Origin: Bowdeniella nasicola
GTDB taxonomy: Bacteria; Actinomycetota; Actinomycetes; Actinomycetales; Actinomycetaceae
Assembly (NCBI RefSeq): GCF_900107735.1
Contig: NZ_FNQV01000003.1
Span: 62,001-126,000, forward strand
Direction of reading: 5' to 3'
DNA: 64,000 nucleotides
Each line of letters starts with the position of its first letter. Positions within the stretch are counted from its first letter, which is position 1. The notes under the pieces are model-generated. The model was given only the letters and a program-made list of their open reading frames with translations, ran no database searches and had not been told where the DNA came from. Below, one piece after another: positions 31,067 to 39,178 of the stretch. The translations under genes were made by a program, and so were the position numbers.

Positions 31067-31324
31067 ATGATGCATCTTCTGTGGACCCTCATCATCGGCG
31101 CCATTTTCGGTGCCCTCGCTCGACTGTTCATGAAGGGCGACCAGGGCCTCTCGGTTCTCTGGACGATCATCCTCGGCGCCCTGGGTGGCGTCGCCGGCGG
31201 CTGGCTCGCCAGCGAAGTCTTCGGATGGGACGGCAACTTTGCCTACATCCTGTTCGGAATCCTGATGTCGATCCTGTTCATCTCGATCTTCCTCATGGTG
31301 ACCCGCGGCTCCAAGCGCGTCTAA
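31067..31324 (+). CDS. GlsB/YeaQ/YmgE-family small stress membrane protein
   Basis: 85 aa from ATG 31067 (second ATG at 31070), preceded by TTAGGAGA. Three hydrophobic helices with GALARLFMKG and ILGALGGVAGGWLA are diagnostic of the transglycosylase-associated/GlsB family. These are membrane proteins often induced by stress, with unknown molecular role. It has its own promoter region with an inverted repeat and its own terminator, so it is a single-gene unit. Confidence 0.88.
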   Translation: MMHLLWTLIIGAIFGALARLFMKGDQGLSVLWTIILGALGGVAGGWLASEVFGWDGNFAYILFGILMSILFISIFLMVTRGSKRV

Positions 31325-31349
31325 GACACGCAGCCGAAAACACGTCACG

Positions 31350-31381
31350 CGGCCCGTCTGCCCTTCGGGGGAGGCGGGCCG
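31350..31381 (+). terminator. terminator of the GlsB-like gene
   Basis: CGGCCCGTCTGCC pairs, with a G-U wobble, to GAGGCGGGCCG across a CTTCGGG loop; TTT follows. Confidence 0.7.
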
Positions 31382-31443
31382 TTTGGCATATTCGATGCGC
31401 CTAACGACATCCCGCGCCGCGGGCTTTGCGGCACGATAGAACC

Positions 31444-32295
31444 ATGGCAACGACGCAGCGAATCTGGTTCAACGGCTCCCTCGTTACTGACCCGACGCAG
31501 GGAATCATTTCTCCCATCGACCACGGCCTGGTCGTCGGCGACGGGGTGTTCGAAGCGCTCAAGGTGGAGGCCGCCGGAGCGTTCGCGGTCACCCGGCACC
31601 TGGAGCGCCTGTCGCGCTCGGCCGCTGCGCTTGGGCTCCCCGAGCCCGACCACGATGCTTGCCGGGCCGGAATTGATGCGGTGCTTGCGGGGCGCGAGTG
31701 GGAACTCGGCAAGATTCGCATCACGCTGACCGGGGGAGCGGGACCGCTGGGTTCCGGCGCGGCCTGGGGGCCCGGCACGCTCATCGTCGCGGCCGAAGCC
31801 GTCGATCCGCCCGCGCCCGAGACGAGGATCATCACCCTGCCGTGGACGCGGAATCTATCGGGCGCGATGACGGGGGTGAAGACGACGTCCTATGGCGAAA
31901 ACGTGCGAGGCCTGGCCTTTGCCGAGGAGCGCGGTGCCACCGAAGGCATCTTCGCCAATACCTCCGGCTACCTCGCCGAGGGGACCGGCTCGAACATTTT
32001 CCTCGTCTTCGGCGACCAGGTGGTCACGCCGCCACTGACCGCCGGGATCCTCGATGGTGTGACGCGCGCGCTCGTGATCCGCTGGTGGAATGAGCAGGCC
32101 GCGCTCGAGGTAGTCGAGCGCGACCTGAGTGTGGTCGAGGCGCAGCAGGCCGACGAAGTCTTCATCACCTCCTCCACCCGCGACGTGCAAGCGGTCACGA
32201 GCTGGGACGATCACGACTTCCCGGCCGGGGACGTCACCCGTGCTGTAGCGCAGTGCTTCGCGGCCGGCTGGCAGGCCGAGCTGGATCCGCGCTAG
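31444..32295 (+). CDS. PLP fold-type IV aminotransferase/lyase (aminodeoxychorismate lyase-like)
   Basis: 283 aa. The start IWFNGSLVT and the DHGLVVGDGVFEALKV segment are typical of class IV enzymes (PabC, IlvE, D-amino acid transaminase). The Schiff-base lysine is K146 in GVKTTSYGENV. EGTGSNIFLV and TPPLTAGILDGVTR complete the cofactor site. Length and the early FEALKV segment fit 4-amino-4-deoxychorismate lyase (folate, p-aminobenzoate) better than IlvE, but no pab genes adjoin it. The last 62 nt overlap the 3' end of the convergent P-type ATPase gene. Confidence 0.8.
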   Translation: MATTQRIWFNGSLVTDPTQGIISPIDHGLVVGDGVFEALKVEAAGAFAVTRHLERLSRSAAALGLPEPDHDACRAGIDAVLAGREWELGKIRITLTGGAGPLGSGAAWGPGTLIVAAEAVDPPAPETRIITLPWTRNLSGAMTGVKTTSYGENVRGLAFAEERGATEGIFANTSGYLAEGTGSNIFLVFGDQVVTPPLTAGILDGVTRALVIRWWNEQAALEVVERDLSVVEAQQADEVFITSSTRDVQAVTSWDDHDFPAGDVTRAVAQCFAAGWQAELDPR

Positions 32296-34129
32296 CAGGG
32301 CCGGCGTGCTGTGAATCGGTAAGCGTCGGGCGCAGCAGCGCCATCGCGATGAGGAGCACGAGGAGGACCGAGCCCTCGTGCACGAGCATGCCGAGCGACA
32401 TCGTCACGCCCCCAAGGATCACGCCCGCCACGAGGAGCGCGACGGTCACGAGTGCGATCGCGATGTTGACGCGCATCGTTGTCACGGTGCGTCGTGCCAG
32501 GCCGAGCGCATAGGCCAGCCGTGGCAGCCGGTCGGCCATGAGCGCGATATCGGCGGTTTCGATCGCTGCGGGGGAGCCGGCGGCGCCCATCGCGACCCCG
32601 ATATCGGAGGCCGCGAGCGCGGGCGTATCGTTCACGCCATCGCCGATCATCGCCACGGTGTGTCCCGCAGCCTGCAGCTCGGCGACGATCGCCAGCTTGT
32701 CCTCGGGTAGCAACTCCGCTCGCACCTCGTCGATACCGAGGCTCGTGGCGACGCTATGCGCCACGCGCTGCGCATCGCCCGTCGCCATGACGACGCGGAT
32801 GCCGCGCTCATGCAGGGCCGCGATCGCTGCCGCGGCATCGCTGCGAACAGTATCCGCGACGGCGATGACACCCACCGCGCGGCCCTGCAGACCGACGAAC
32901 ATCGCCGTCTTGCCCTCCTGGTGAAAGCGCTGCAGCTGCCCGCCGTCGGCCGCCTCGGTGAGCAGCGCGGCGGACCCGACGCTCACGCGCGCGCCATCAA
33001 CCGTGGCGATAATGCCCTTGCCCGTGATGTTCTCGGCGGAATCCACGAGCGCGACCGCAAGGCCGCGCTCGCGGGCCCCGGCGATGATGGCCTCGGCGAG
33101 CGGATGCTCCGAGGCGGTCTCGGCGCGCGCCGCGAGTAGCAGGATCTCATCGCTCGACAGCGCCGGATCGAGCGAGACGACGTCGGTCAGCACGGGCCGG
33201 CCGTTCGTCAGCGTCCCGGTCTTATCGACGACGACGGTATCGACGCGCGCGGCCGTCTCCAGGTATTCGCCGCCCTTGATGAGCACACCGTCCTTGGCCG
33301 CGCGGCCAATTCCCGCGACGATCGAGACCGGAATCGAGATAACGAGCGCCCCCGGGCAGGCGATGACGAGCAACGTGAGCGCGAGCTCGATATCGCGCGT
33401 GATGGCGCCGACAAGGAGCGCGGCCACGATGACGCCGGGGGTGTACCAGCGCGAGAACCGCTCCAGGAAGGTCTGCGTCTTCGCTTTATCGTCCTGGGCC
33501 TCTTCCACCCGGTGGATGATCGAGGCGAGCGTCGAATCCGAGCCGATCGCGAGCGCCTCGACCTGCAGCACGCCGCTGCGCAGCCACGTTCCGGCATAGA
33601 CCTGCGCCTCGGGCGCTTTCTCGGCCGGGAGCGATTCCCCGGTGATGCTCGATTCGTCAACGCCGCCGCGCCCGGAGAGCACCCGCCCGTCGACGGGGAT
33701 CTGCTCGCCATTGCGCACGAGCACCGTGTCGCCGACGCGAAGCTCCCACAGCGCACGCGTGACGGGCTCACCGCCCCGCAGCACCGTCGCGGTCTCGGGC
33801 GCCGATTCCACGAGGTCGCTCAGCGCCCGGCGGGTGCGGCTCATCGTCGTGCGCTCCAGGGCCTTGCCGAGCGCGAACAGGAACGTCACGGCCGCAGCTT
33901 CCCAATAGTTATGGATGAACAGGGCACCGGTAGCGGCGACGACGACGAGCAGGTCGATCGAGATCATCCGGACGCGCAGTGCCTGCAGCGCCGAGAGCGC
34001 GATCTGCCAACCGGCGACGATGGCCGCCGCGATCATGAGCGCATCGCCAACGCCGCTTGGCGCGAGGAAGGACAGGATAATCAGGGCACCCGCCACCCCC
34101 GTCGTTCGCCAGGTTGTCCACTTCCGCAT
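32234..34129 (-). CDS. heavy-metal P1B-type ATPase with CPG transmembrane motif
   Basis: 631 aa. P-type hallmarks are TGES (163-166), the phosphorylated D302 in DKTGTLTNG, the P1B-specific SEHPLAEA, and GDGVNDTPAL. The transmembrane metal motif is C258-P-G260, not the CPC, SPC, TPC or CPH of characterised classes. There is no cytosolic metal-binding domain at the N-terminus; instead a separate CopZ-like protein is encoded upstream. It should export a soft or transition metal using ATP; the ion is not predictable. The operon lies downstream of an FNR-type box and an FNR-like regulator gene. The last 20 residues are encoded within the convergent aminotransferase gene. Confidence 0.88.
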   Translation of the reverse strand: MRKWTTWRTTGVAGALIILSFLAPSGVGDALMIAAAIVAGWQIALSALQALRVRMISIDLLVVVAATGALFIHNYWEAAAVTFLFALGKALERTTMSRTRRALSDLVESAPETATVLRGGEPVTRALWELRVGDTVLVRNGEQIPVDGRVLSGRGGVDESSITGESLPAEKAPEAQVYAGTWLRSGVLQVEALAIGSDSTLASIIHRVEEAQDDKAKTQTFLERFSRWYTPGVIVAALLVGAITRDIELALTLLVIACPGALVISIPVSIVAGIGRAAKDGVLIKGGEYLETAARVDTVVVDKTGTLTNGRPVLTDVVSLDPALSSDEILLLAARAETASEHPLAEAIIAGARERGLAVALVDSAENITGKGIIATVDGARVSVGSAALLTEAADGGQLQRFHQEGKTAMFVGLQGRAVGVIAVADTVRSDAAAAIAALHERGIRVVMATGDAQRVAHSVATSLGIDEVRAELLPEDKLAIVAELQAAGHTVAMIGDGVNDTPALAASDIGVAMGAAGSPAAIETADIALMADRLPRLAYALGLARRTVTTMRVNIAIALVTVALLVAGVILGGVTMSLGMLVHEGSVLLVLLIAMALLRPTLTDSQHAGPASADPARPASRPRSTALQHG

Positions 34130-34156
34130 CTCGATCCTCCGATCCGTGTCGCGCGC

Positions 34157-34381
34157 TTAGATCGCCGACGGTTTGGCGCTGTAGCCGATCTCCGCGACGG
34201 CGTTCAGCAGGTCGCGCACTTCGACGCGCTGCGGGTCGTGCGTCACGAGGATCCGGCCGGAGGAGAATTTCACTTCCGCCTCGCTCACACCATCGAGCGA
34301 GGTCAGCTTGGTTTCGATTTTCGCGATGCAGCTGGGGCAGGAGAGTTCATCGGAGCGAAGAGTCGTTGTCGTGGAGGCCAT
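34157..34381 (-). CDS. CopZ-like heavy-metal-associated (HMA) domain protein
   Basis: 74 aa, a single ferredoxin-like HMA domain. The metal motif is C15-PS-C18 in LSCPSCIAKIE, lacking the Met of canonical GMTCxxC copper chaperones. It also ends in the usual LLNAVAEIGYSA region. The start ATG 34381 has AAAGGAC upstream. It lies 27 nt before the ATPase start and should deliver metal to that pump, replacing the fused N-terminal domain seen in many P1B ATPases. Transcription probably begins near 34427, downstream of the FNR-type box. Confidence 0.85.
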   Translation of the reverse strand: MASTTTTLRSDELSCPSCIAKIETKLTSLDGVSEAEVKFSSGRILVTHDPQRVEVRDLLNAVAEIGYSAKPSAI

Positions 34382-34433
34382 GTCAGCCACGTCCTTTCGG
34401 GTGAGTGCGCCGCCACCGTGGCGGCTCACTTCG

Positions 34434-34475
34434 ACGATAGGAAGGGCGAGCGCACGCGTCCTTGACCTAGATCAA
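34434..34475 (-). promoter_or_regulatory. FNR-type box and -10 element of the metal-pump operon
   Basis: TTGAC-CTAG-ATCAA (34462-34475) differs by one base from the FNR consensus TTGAT-N4-ATCAA. On the minus strand a TATCGT -10-like hexamer (34434-34439) predicts a start near 34427. That puts the box centre at about -41.5, the class II activator position. Confidence 0.6.
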
Positions 34476-34490
34476 TGAGCGGCGAATTGC

Positions 34491-35228
34491 TTAGGAGGCG
34501 GCCAACTCGGCAAGGGCGTCGCGGTCGGTGATGGCGATCCACTCGCGGCCAGAATCGATCGTGCCGGCGGCTTTCATCTTCGCGAGCGTGCGGGAGGCGG
34601 ACTCGATGGTCGTGCCGGCCATGCCCGCAATGTCCTCGCGCCGCAGCCGCACCTGCAGTAGCCGCGAGCCGTCGTGCCGGCTGTCCCCGAACTTCGCATC
34701 GAGGTGGGCGAGCGTGGCGGCGACCCGCTGCTCGACGCTCGTCGTGGCCTGCGCGGTTTTGCGGGCGCGCGAGCGAGCCAGCTGCTCCTGCTGCATCCGC
34801 ATGATGGCGAGCGCAATCGTCGGATAGCGCTGCACGACGGTCTCGAGCGCCGTCGCCGGCAGGTAGAGGGTGCACGAGGTCTCCATCGCCCAAGCCGACT
34901 CCGTCGCGGGACTCGCGAAGGTGTGCAGCGGGCCGATGATGTCGCCGGGGCCAGCAATGTCGACGGTGACCTCGCGGCCATCAATCGTGTCCTTCGTGAT
35001 CCGCACTCGCCCGGCGACGACCATGAGCGTGCCGTGAGCCTGCTCGCCCGCCAAGATGAGCGGATCGCCGGCCGCCCAGCCGAGCGCCGTGAGGTAGCGG
35101 TCGAGATCGAGGTGATCCTCTCGGCTCAGCGCGCTCGTCAGGGGCGAGCGGGCAAGGACCTTCAGCCGGACCTCCAGGGAGCACTCGTGCGGGTGCGCGC
35201 AGCTGGAGCGGACGGGGTTGCGGGCCAT
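34491..35228 (-). CDS. Crp/Fnr-family regulator with FNR-like recognition helix
   Basis: 245 aa. A cyclic-nucleotide-binding-like beta barrel (about 40-140), a long dimer helix and a C-terminal winged helix are visible. The recognition helix TTIESASRTLAKMK contains the E-x-x-S-R triad that FNR uses to read TTGAT. A matching half-box lies 16 nt past its stop codon, in front of the CopZ-like gene. Cysteines occur at C10 and C16 (in CAHPHEC, with two His) and at C119, a spacing reminiscent of C23/C29/C122 of FNR. Sensing by an Fe-S cluster, disulfide or bound metal is possible. I infer control of the metal pump, perhaps with low oxygen or metal as signal. Confidence 0.85.
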   Translation of the reverse strand: MARNPVRSSCAHPHECSLEVRLKVLARSPLTSALSREDHLDLDRYLTALGWAAGDPLILAGEQAHGTLMVVAGRVRITKDTIDGREVTVDIAGPGDIIGPLHTFASPATESAWAMETSCTLYLPATALETVVQRYPTIALAIMRMQQEQLARSRARKTAQATTSVEQRVAATLAHLDAKFGDSRHDGSRLLQVRLRREDIAGMAGTTIESASRTLAKMKAAGTIDSGREWIAITDRDALAELAAS

Positions 35229-35282
35229 GCCCTCATGCTAGCCCCGGCGGCTATGGTGGAGCGTAGAAGGAAGGCTGGGCAG

Positions 35283-35786
35283 ATGAGCGAGCAACCGCTA
35301 ATGGAGTTCGATAGCCACATTGCGGGAAAGAACGCGATGGTGCGGGTTTTTCCTGACCGCGTGGAGTGGAAGAAAACGGGCGTGATGTCGACGGGTGCGA
35401 AGGCGGCGCTCGGCACCGTGACCGCGGGGATGTCGCTGCTTGCGACGGGCATTCGCGGCAAGTCCGACACCCAGGTCGTCGTCATCGACGCCATCACTTC
35501 GGTGACGAGCCAGAAGTCGGGAATGCTCAAGTACGTCGTCGGCATTCATACCGCGGCCGGTGAGATTACGATGCGCTGCAGCAAGGCTGAGGCCGCGCAA
35601 TTCAAGGATCTCATCGTGCGCCTGAAGGCGGGCGAGCGCCCCCACATCCCGCCGGCCCCACCCCAGCCGGCTCCCCCTACCGATGTGATGGATCAACTGC
35701 GAAAACTCGGTGAGCTTCGCGACGCAGGCGTCCTCACCGAGGCGGAGTTTGAGGCGAAAAAAGCAGACCTGCTCGGCCGACTCTAG
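35283..35786 (+). CDS. SHOCT-domain protein
   Basis: 167 aa from ATG 35283, preceded by AGAAGGAAGG. The N-terminal part is a PH-like beta domain (MVRVFPDRVEWKK; SVTSQKSGMLKYVVGIH). After a Pro-rich hinge (PPAPPQPAPP) the C-terminus is a SHOCT motif, LRKLGELRDAGVLTEAEFEA. Such proteins are widespread and of unknown function; the short C-terminal domain is thought to mediate oligomerisation. Although the frame is open much further upstream, that part is antisense to the regulator gene. It lies 12 nt ahead of the HAD hydrolase, so the two are cotranscribed. Confidence 0.8.
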   Translation: MSEQPLMEFDSHIAGKNAMVRVFPDRVEWKKTGVMSTGAKAALGTVTAGMSLLATGIRGKSDTQVVVIDAITSVTSQKSGMLKYVVGIHTAAGEITMRCSKAEAAQFKDLIVRLKAGERPHIPPAPPQPAPPTDVMDQLRKLGELRDAGVLTEAEFEAKKADLLGRL

Positions 35787-35798
35787 CGAGGAGAATCA

Positions 35799-36590
35799 GT
35801 GAATGAACGCGTCGCCCTGCTCGATGTCGATGGCACGTTGCGCGTCAAGGACGCGTGGAATCCGGGCGCACTCGAACTCATCGACGACCTGCATCGCGCG
35901 GGCATCCACGTCGCGCTGTGCTCGGGCCGCACCACCGGATCGCTGACTTCGATCGTCAAGGACATTCCGCACGTGGAATTCCTTGCCAGCAGTAGCGGCG
36001 CGACGGTCCTGCAGCGCCGCGACGGACAATGGCACGTCCTGCAGCACACGCCGGTCCCGCGGCCCGCGGTGGACCGGGCACTGGCGCTCGCGACGGAGCA
36101 GGGCATCGAGGTTTGGGGTTTTACCCCGCGTGAATGGCTGATCGAGCGGTGGTCGCCACGCTCGCGAAACGAGATCCGTCACATCAACGACGAGGCCCGC
36201 ACCGCGACGCTTGCCGAGTTCGCCGATGACTTCGGCAAAATACTGCTGCTGCCACGAACCCAGCGGGAAGAGGCAGCCGTGCGCGAACTCGGACGGATTA
36301 AGGGAGCGGTCGTCGTGAACTCCGGCGGCGACTACACCGACCTCATCTCCGAAAGCGCCCACGAGACCAAGGGCGGTGCAGCGATCCTGCCCGCCCTGAA
36401 CGCCGAGTGGGATGACGTCATCTCGATGGGGGACAGCGAAAACGATCACGGCATGCTGCAGCGGGCGGGCCTCGCGGTGTGCATGGCACCCCTGACGCTC
36501 GAGGCGCTCGGCGAGAATCGCGATGGCGCGATCCGCCTCAATGCGGCCACAACCGAACAGGCGCGCGAGCTGCTAGCACGCTATATTTAA
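35799..36590 (+). CDS. HAD-superfamily (Cof/IIB) phosphatase
   Basis: 263 aa from GTG 35799, preceded by GCGAGGAGA. Motif I LLDVDGTLR gives the nucleophile and acid/base Asp pair, CSGRTTGS motif II, and SMGDSENDHGML motif IV. A large C2-type cap lies between. These enzymes dephosphorylate sugar phosphates, nucleotides or cofactors such as FMN; the substrate is unknown. Its position just before the PTS operon suggests, but does not prove, a role with phosphosugars. Confidence 0.85.
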   Translation: MNERVALLDVDGTLRVKDAWNPGALELIDDLHRAGIHVALCSGRTTGSLTSIVKDIPHVEFLASSSGATVLQRRDGQWHVLQHTPVPRPAVDRALALATEQGIEVWGFTPREWLIERWSPRSRNEIRHINDEARTATLAEFADDFGKILLLPRTQREEAAVRELGRIKGAVVVNSGGDYTDLISESAHETKGGAAILPALNAEWDDVISMGDSENDHGMLQRAGLAVCMAPLTLEALGENRDGAIRLNAATTEQARELLARYI

Positions 36591-36619
36591 GCAATCTCAC
36601 ACTTTCTTGCCCAAAATGG

Positions 36620-36649
36620 TTGCCTTTGTTCGAATTGTGTTGATAAGGT
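36620..36649 (+). promoter_or_regulatory. putative promoter of the PTS operon
   Basis: TTGCCT (36620-36625), 18-nt spacer, TAAGGT (36644-36649). Transcription from here would carry the antiterminator site and hairpin in its leader. Confidence 0.4.
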
Positions 36650-36672
36650 GCGCTTAGTAAGTTATCCAGTCC

Positions 36673-36700
36673 GGGAGTAACTGTCCGCAGGCTTTACCGG
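36673..36700 (+). promoter_or_regulatory. ribonucleic antiterminator (RAT) site, LicT/BglG type
   Basis: GGGAGTAACTG-TCC-GCAGGCTTTACCGG resembles the RAT consensus (GGATTGTTACTG...GCAGGCAAAACC). Its 3' end is shared with the left arm of a hairpin at 36698-36729. RNA bound by the antiterminator encoded next should mask the hairpin. Confidence 0.65.
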
Positions 36701-36729
36701 TTCGGCATTGCTTGGCATGCCGTGAACCG
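36698..36729 (+). terminator. leader hairpin overlapping the RAT
   Basis: CGGTTC pairs with GAACCG (36724-36729) and GGCAT with ATGCC (36717-36721), with a GT bulge. No long T-run follows, so its strength as a terminator is uncertain. Confidence 0.5.
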
Positions 36730-36746
36730 CTCAGTGAGGAGTACCT

Positions 36747-37598
36747 GTGGAACGGACACCACGCCGCGTGCTTCGCGTCTTGAGCAATAACGCAGTTCTT
36801 ACTCGCGATTCCGGTGGAGAGATCGTTCTTGTTGGACGCGGAATAGGATTTGGTCGCCAGGTTGGCGACCTCATTGACGAGTCCGCAATCCAGCAAAGCT
36901 ACGTCGAGCTCGATCCCGAGCGCGTCCAAATGATCAATTGGATTTCCTCGCTCGGTCCGACCGCCGCCGATGCCATCTCCCGGTCGATTGACCTTGCCAC
37001 CGATGAGCTCGGGGAGCTTCATCCAGCCGCCTACGTGCTCCTCATGGACCACATCGCCTTCGCTGTCCAGCGTGCCGAAAGTGGCGAGACAATCGAAAAC
37101 CCGCTGCTACCGCAGATCAGGGAAATGTTTCCCGAAGAGTTCGCCACCGCCCAGCTTCTCGTGCGTGATCTCAATGAGGCCTTCGCCGTGCAGCTACCCG
37201 ATGCCGAAGCCGCCTACATCGCCCTGCACCTTAATGCGGCCCGCGCCGGTGAGCCCGTCAAACAGCCGCTGCAGCGCGCCAACCGCCTCGCGGGCATCGT
37301 GAACGATGTCGCTCGAATGCTCTCGGTGGGCGATGAGTCCACGCTGGAAGTGATGACCCATGATCTAGTGGCGCTGCATCGGCGCCTGAATACCACGCAG
37401 CCGCGCGAGAACGACGTGGCCGCCGTGATCCGTCGGATGCTTGGCCCCGATTACGAGATCGCGGCCCATATTCTTACTCGCCTCCTCGGCGAGAAGTCTG
37501 TACCGAGGGCCTTTGAGGGCGAAGCCGCCTACCTCGCAGTACAGGTACATGGTTGGCGAATGGAGCGCCAATCACCATCAGGGAAGGAAACAAGATGA
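36747..37598 (+). CDS. PRD-containing transcription antiterminator (LicT/BglG family)
   Basis: 283 aa. The N-terminal RNA-binding domain starts MERTPRRVLRVLSNNAVLTR and includes VLVGRGIGFGRQVGD. Two PTS regulation domains follow, with conserved His such as LMDHIAFAVQR and LHPAAY in PRD1 and YIALHLNAARAG at its end. DLVALHRRLN opens PRD2. Phosphorylation of these His by HPr or the EII decides whether it binds the RAT. The target RAT lies in its own leader, so the operon is autoregulated. Its stop overlaps the next ATG (ATGA). Confidence 0.92.
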   Translation: MERTPRRVLRVLSNNAVLTRDSGGEIVLVGRGIGFGRQVGDLIDESAIQQSYVELDPERVQMINWISSLGPTAADAISRSIDLATDELGELHPAAYVLLMDHIAFAVQRAESGETIENPLLPQIREMFPEEFATAQLLVRDLNEAFAVQLPDAEAAYIALHLNAARAGEPVKQPLQRANRLAGIVNDVARMLSVGDESTLEVMTHDLVALHRRLNTTQPRENDVAAVIRRMLGPDYEIAAHILTRLLGEKSVPRAFEGEAAYLAVQVHGWRMERQSPSGKETR

Positions 37599-39178
37599 GC
37601 ATCATGCAGGGCCTGCAACGGCTCGGAAGGGCCCTTATGGGCGCGGTGGCAGTCATGCCGGTCGCCGCGATCCTCATGGGCATTGGATACTGGATCGATC
37701 CGACGGGATGGGGCGCCGACAACGTTGCGGCCGCAATCCTCATCACCTCCGGAGGCGCGGTCCTCGATAACCTCGGCTGGATCTTCGCGATCGCGATCGC
37801 CTTCGGCCTGGCCAAGGATTCCAACGGTGCTGCGGCGCTGTCAGGCTTCATCGGCTACGCCACCGTCACGAAGCTCATTGGTGAAAAGGCTGTTGCCGGC
37901 TACCAGGGCGTCGATTACGAAAACCTCGAGGGCGCCGCAAAGCTCGAATGGGTTTCCCATGGTTGGGGAGCCGTCAACGATAAGAACGTCCTCATCGGTA
38001 TCCTCGTCGGTATTCTCGCCGCCTGGGTCTACAACCGCTTCCACAAGACGAAGCTGCCCGATGCACTGGCATTCTTCTCCGGCCGCCGCCTCGTGCCGAT
38101 CATGACCGCCCTGCTGTCGATCGTCCTTGCCGGTATCCTGTACTTCGTGTGGCCCTTGCTGTACAACGGCCTGTTTAACTTCGGTCAGTGGATCCAGGGC
38201 ATGGGTGCCCTGGGCGCCGGCATCTACGGTGTCGTGAACCGCCTGCTCATCCCGACCGGCCTGCACCACGCACTGAACTCGATCTTCTGGTTCGATGTCA
38301 TCGGCATCGATGACATTGGCAACTTCCTGCGCGGTGGCGAAACCATTGCTGCTGCTCAAGCTGCCACCGACGCCACCAGCTGCCCCGGCAACTGGACCGG
38401 CACCTCCTGTGACGTAGTTGGCGTGGTTGGCCGCTACCAGGCCGGCTTCTTCCCAATCATGATGTTCGGCCTGCCGGCCGCTGCCCTCGCGATGTTCCTG
38501 CGCGCCGATTCCAAGCGCAAGAAGACCGTTGGCTCCCTCATGTTCGCGGGCGCCCTGGCCTCCTTCTTCACCGGCGTGACCGAGCCCCTCGAGTTCGCCT
38601 TCATGTTCGTTGCCCCGCTGCTGTACGTCGTGCACGCGATCCTGACCGGTATCTCGGTTGCTGTCGCCGCTGCGATGAACTGGACCGCCGGCTTCGGCTT
38701 CTCGGCAGGCTTTGTCGACATGTTCCTGTCGGCTCAGAACCCGCTGGCGAACAAATGGTGGATGCTGCTCGTTCAGGGTCTCGTCTTCGCTGCGATTTAC
38801 TTCGCTGTCTTCTACTTCCTCATTCCGCTGTTCAACCTCAAGACCCCGGGTCGCGGCGACGAGGTGGAAGCATCCGATGACGGAACCGTTGCCGATGACG
38901 ATTCTTCGGCAGTGGCCCGTCAGGTCATCGCTGGCCTGGGTGGAGCGCAGAACATCGACACCCTCGATTACTGCGCGACCCGCCTGCGCACCGTCGTGAA
39001 GGATCCCTCGCTCGTCAATGAAGCGGAGATCAAGAAGGCTAAGGTTGCGGGCCTCATCCGTCCGTCGAACAAGGCTGTCCAGGTCGTTATTGGCCCCCAC
39101 GTCCAGTTCGTCTACGACGCGGCCGCCGACCAGCTGAAGGGCAGCGAGGCATCGCTGCACGGTGAGCAGGAAATCTGA
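37595..39178 (+). CDS. PTS sugar transporter, EIICB (glucose/N-acetylglucosamine family)
   Basis: 527 aa. About ten hydrophobic segments form EIIC (MGIGYWIDPTGWGADN; LLIPTGLHHALNSIFWF; GVTEPLEFAFMFVAPLLY). The C-terminal EIIB carries the phosphocysteine C460 in LDYCATRLRTVV. It imports and phosphorylates a hexose. The NagE/PtsG branch is clear from EIIC, but glucose, GlcNAc or maltose cannot be separated from sequence alone. A VEASDDGT linker joins the two domains. The ATG has GGGAAGGAAA upstream and overlaps the antiterminator stop. It shares 1 nt with the EIIA gene. Confidence 0.9.
   Translation: MSIMQGLQRLGRALMGAVAVMPVAAILMGIGYWIDPTGWGADNVAAAILITSGGAVLDNLGWIFAIAIAFGLAKDSNGAAALSGFIGYATVTKLIGEKAVAGYQGVDYENLEGAAKLEWVSHGWGAVNDKNVLIGILVGILAAWVYNRFHKTKLPDALAFFSGRRLVPIMTALLSIVLAGILYFVWPLLYNGLFNFGQWIQGMGALGAGIYGVVNRLLIPTGLHHALNSIFWFDVIGIDDIGNFLRGGETIAAAQAATDATSCPGNWTGTSCDVVGVVGRYQAGFFPIMMFGLPAAALAMFLRADSKRKKTVGSLMFAGALASFFTGVTEPLEFAFMFVAPLLYVVHAILTGISVAVAAAMNWTAGFGFSAGFVDMFLSAQNPLANKWWMLLVQGLVFAAIYFAVFYFLIPLFNLKTPGRGDEVEASDDGTVADDDSSAVARQVIAGLGGAQNIDTLDYCATRLRTVVKDPSLVNEAEIKKAKVAGLIRPSNKAVQVVIGPHVQFVYDAAADQLKGSEASLHGEQEI

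Noticed and set aside
34674-35282. Long N-terminal extension of the SHOCT protein
   Set aside because: It is antisense to the Crp/Fnr gene; ATG 35283 has its own ribosome site and starts the conserved domain.
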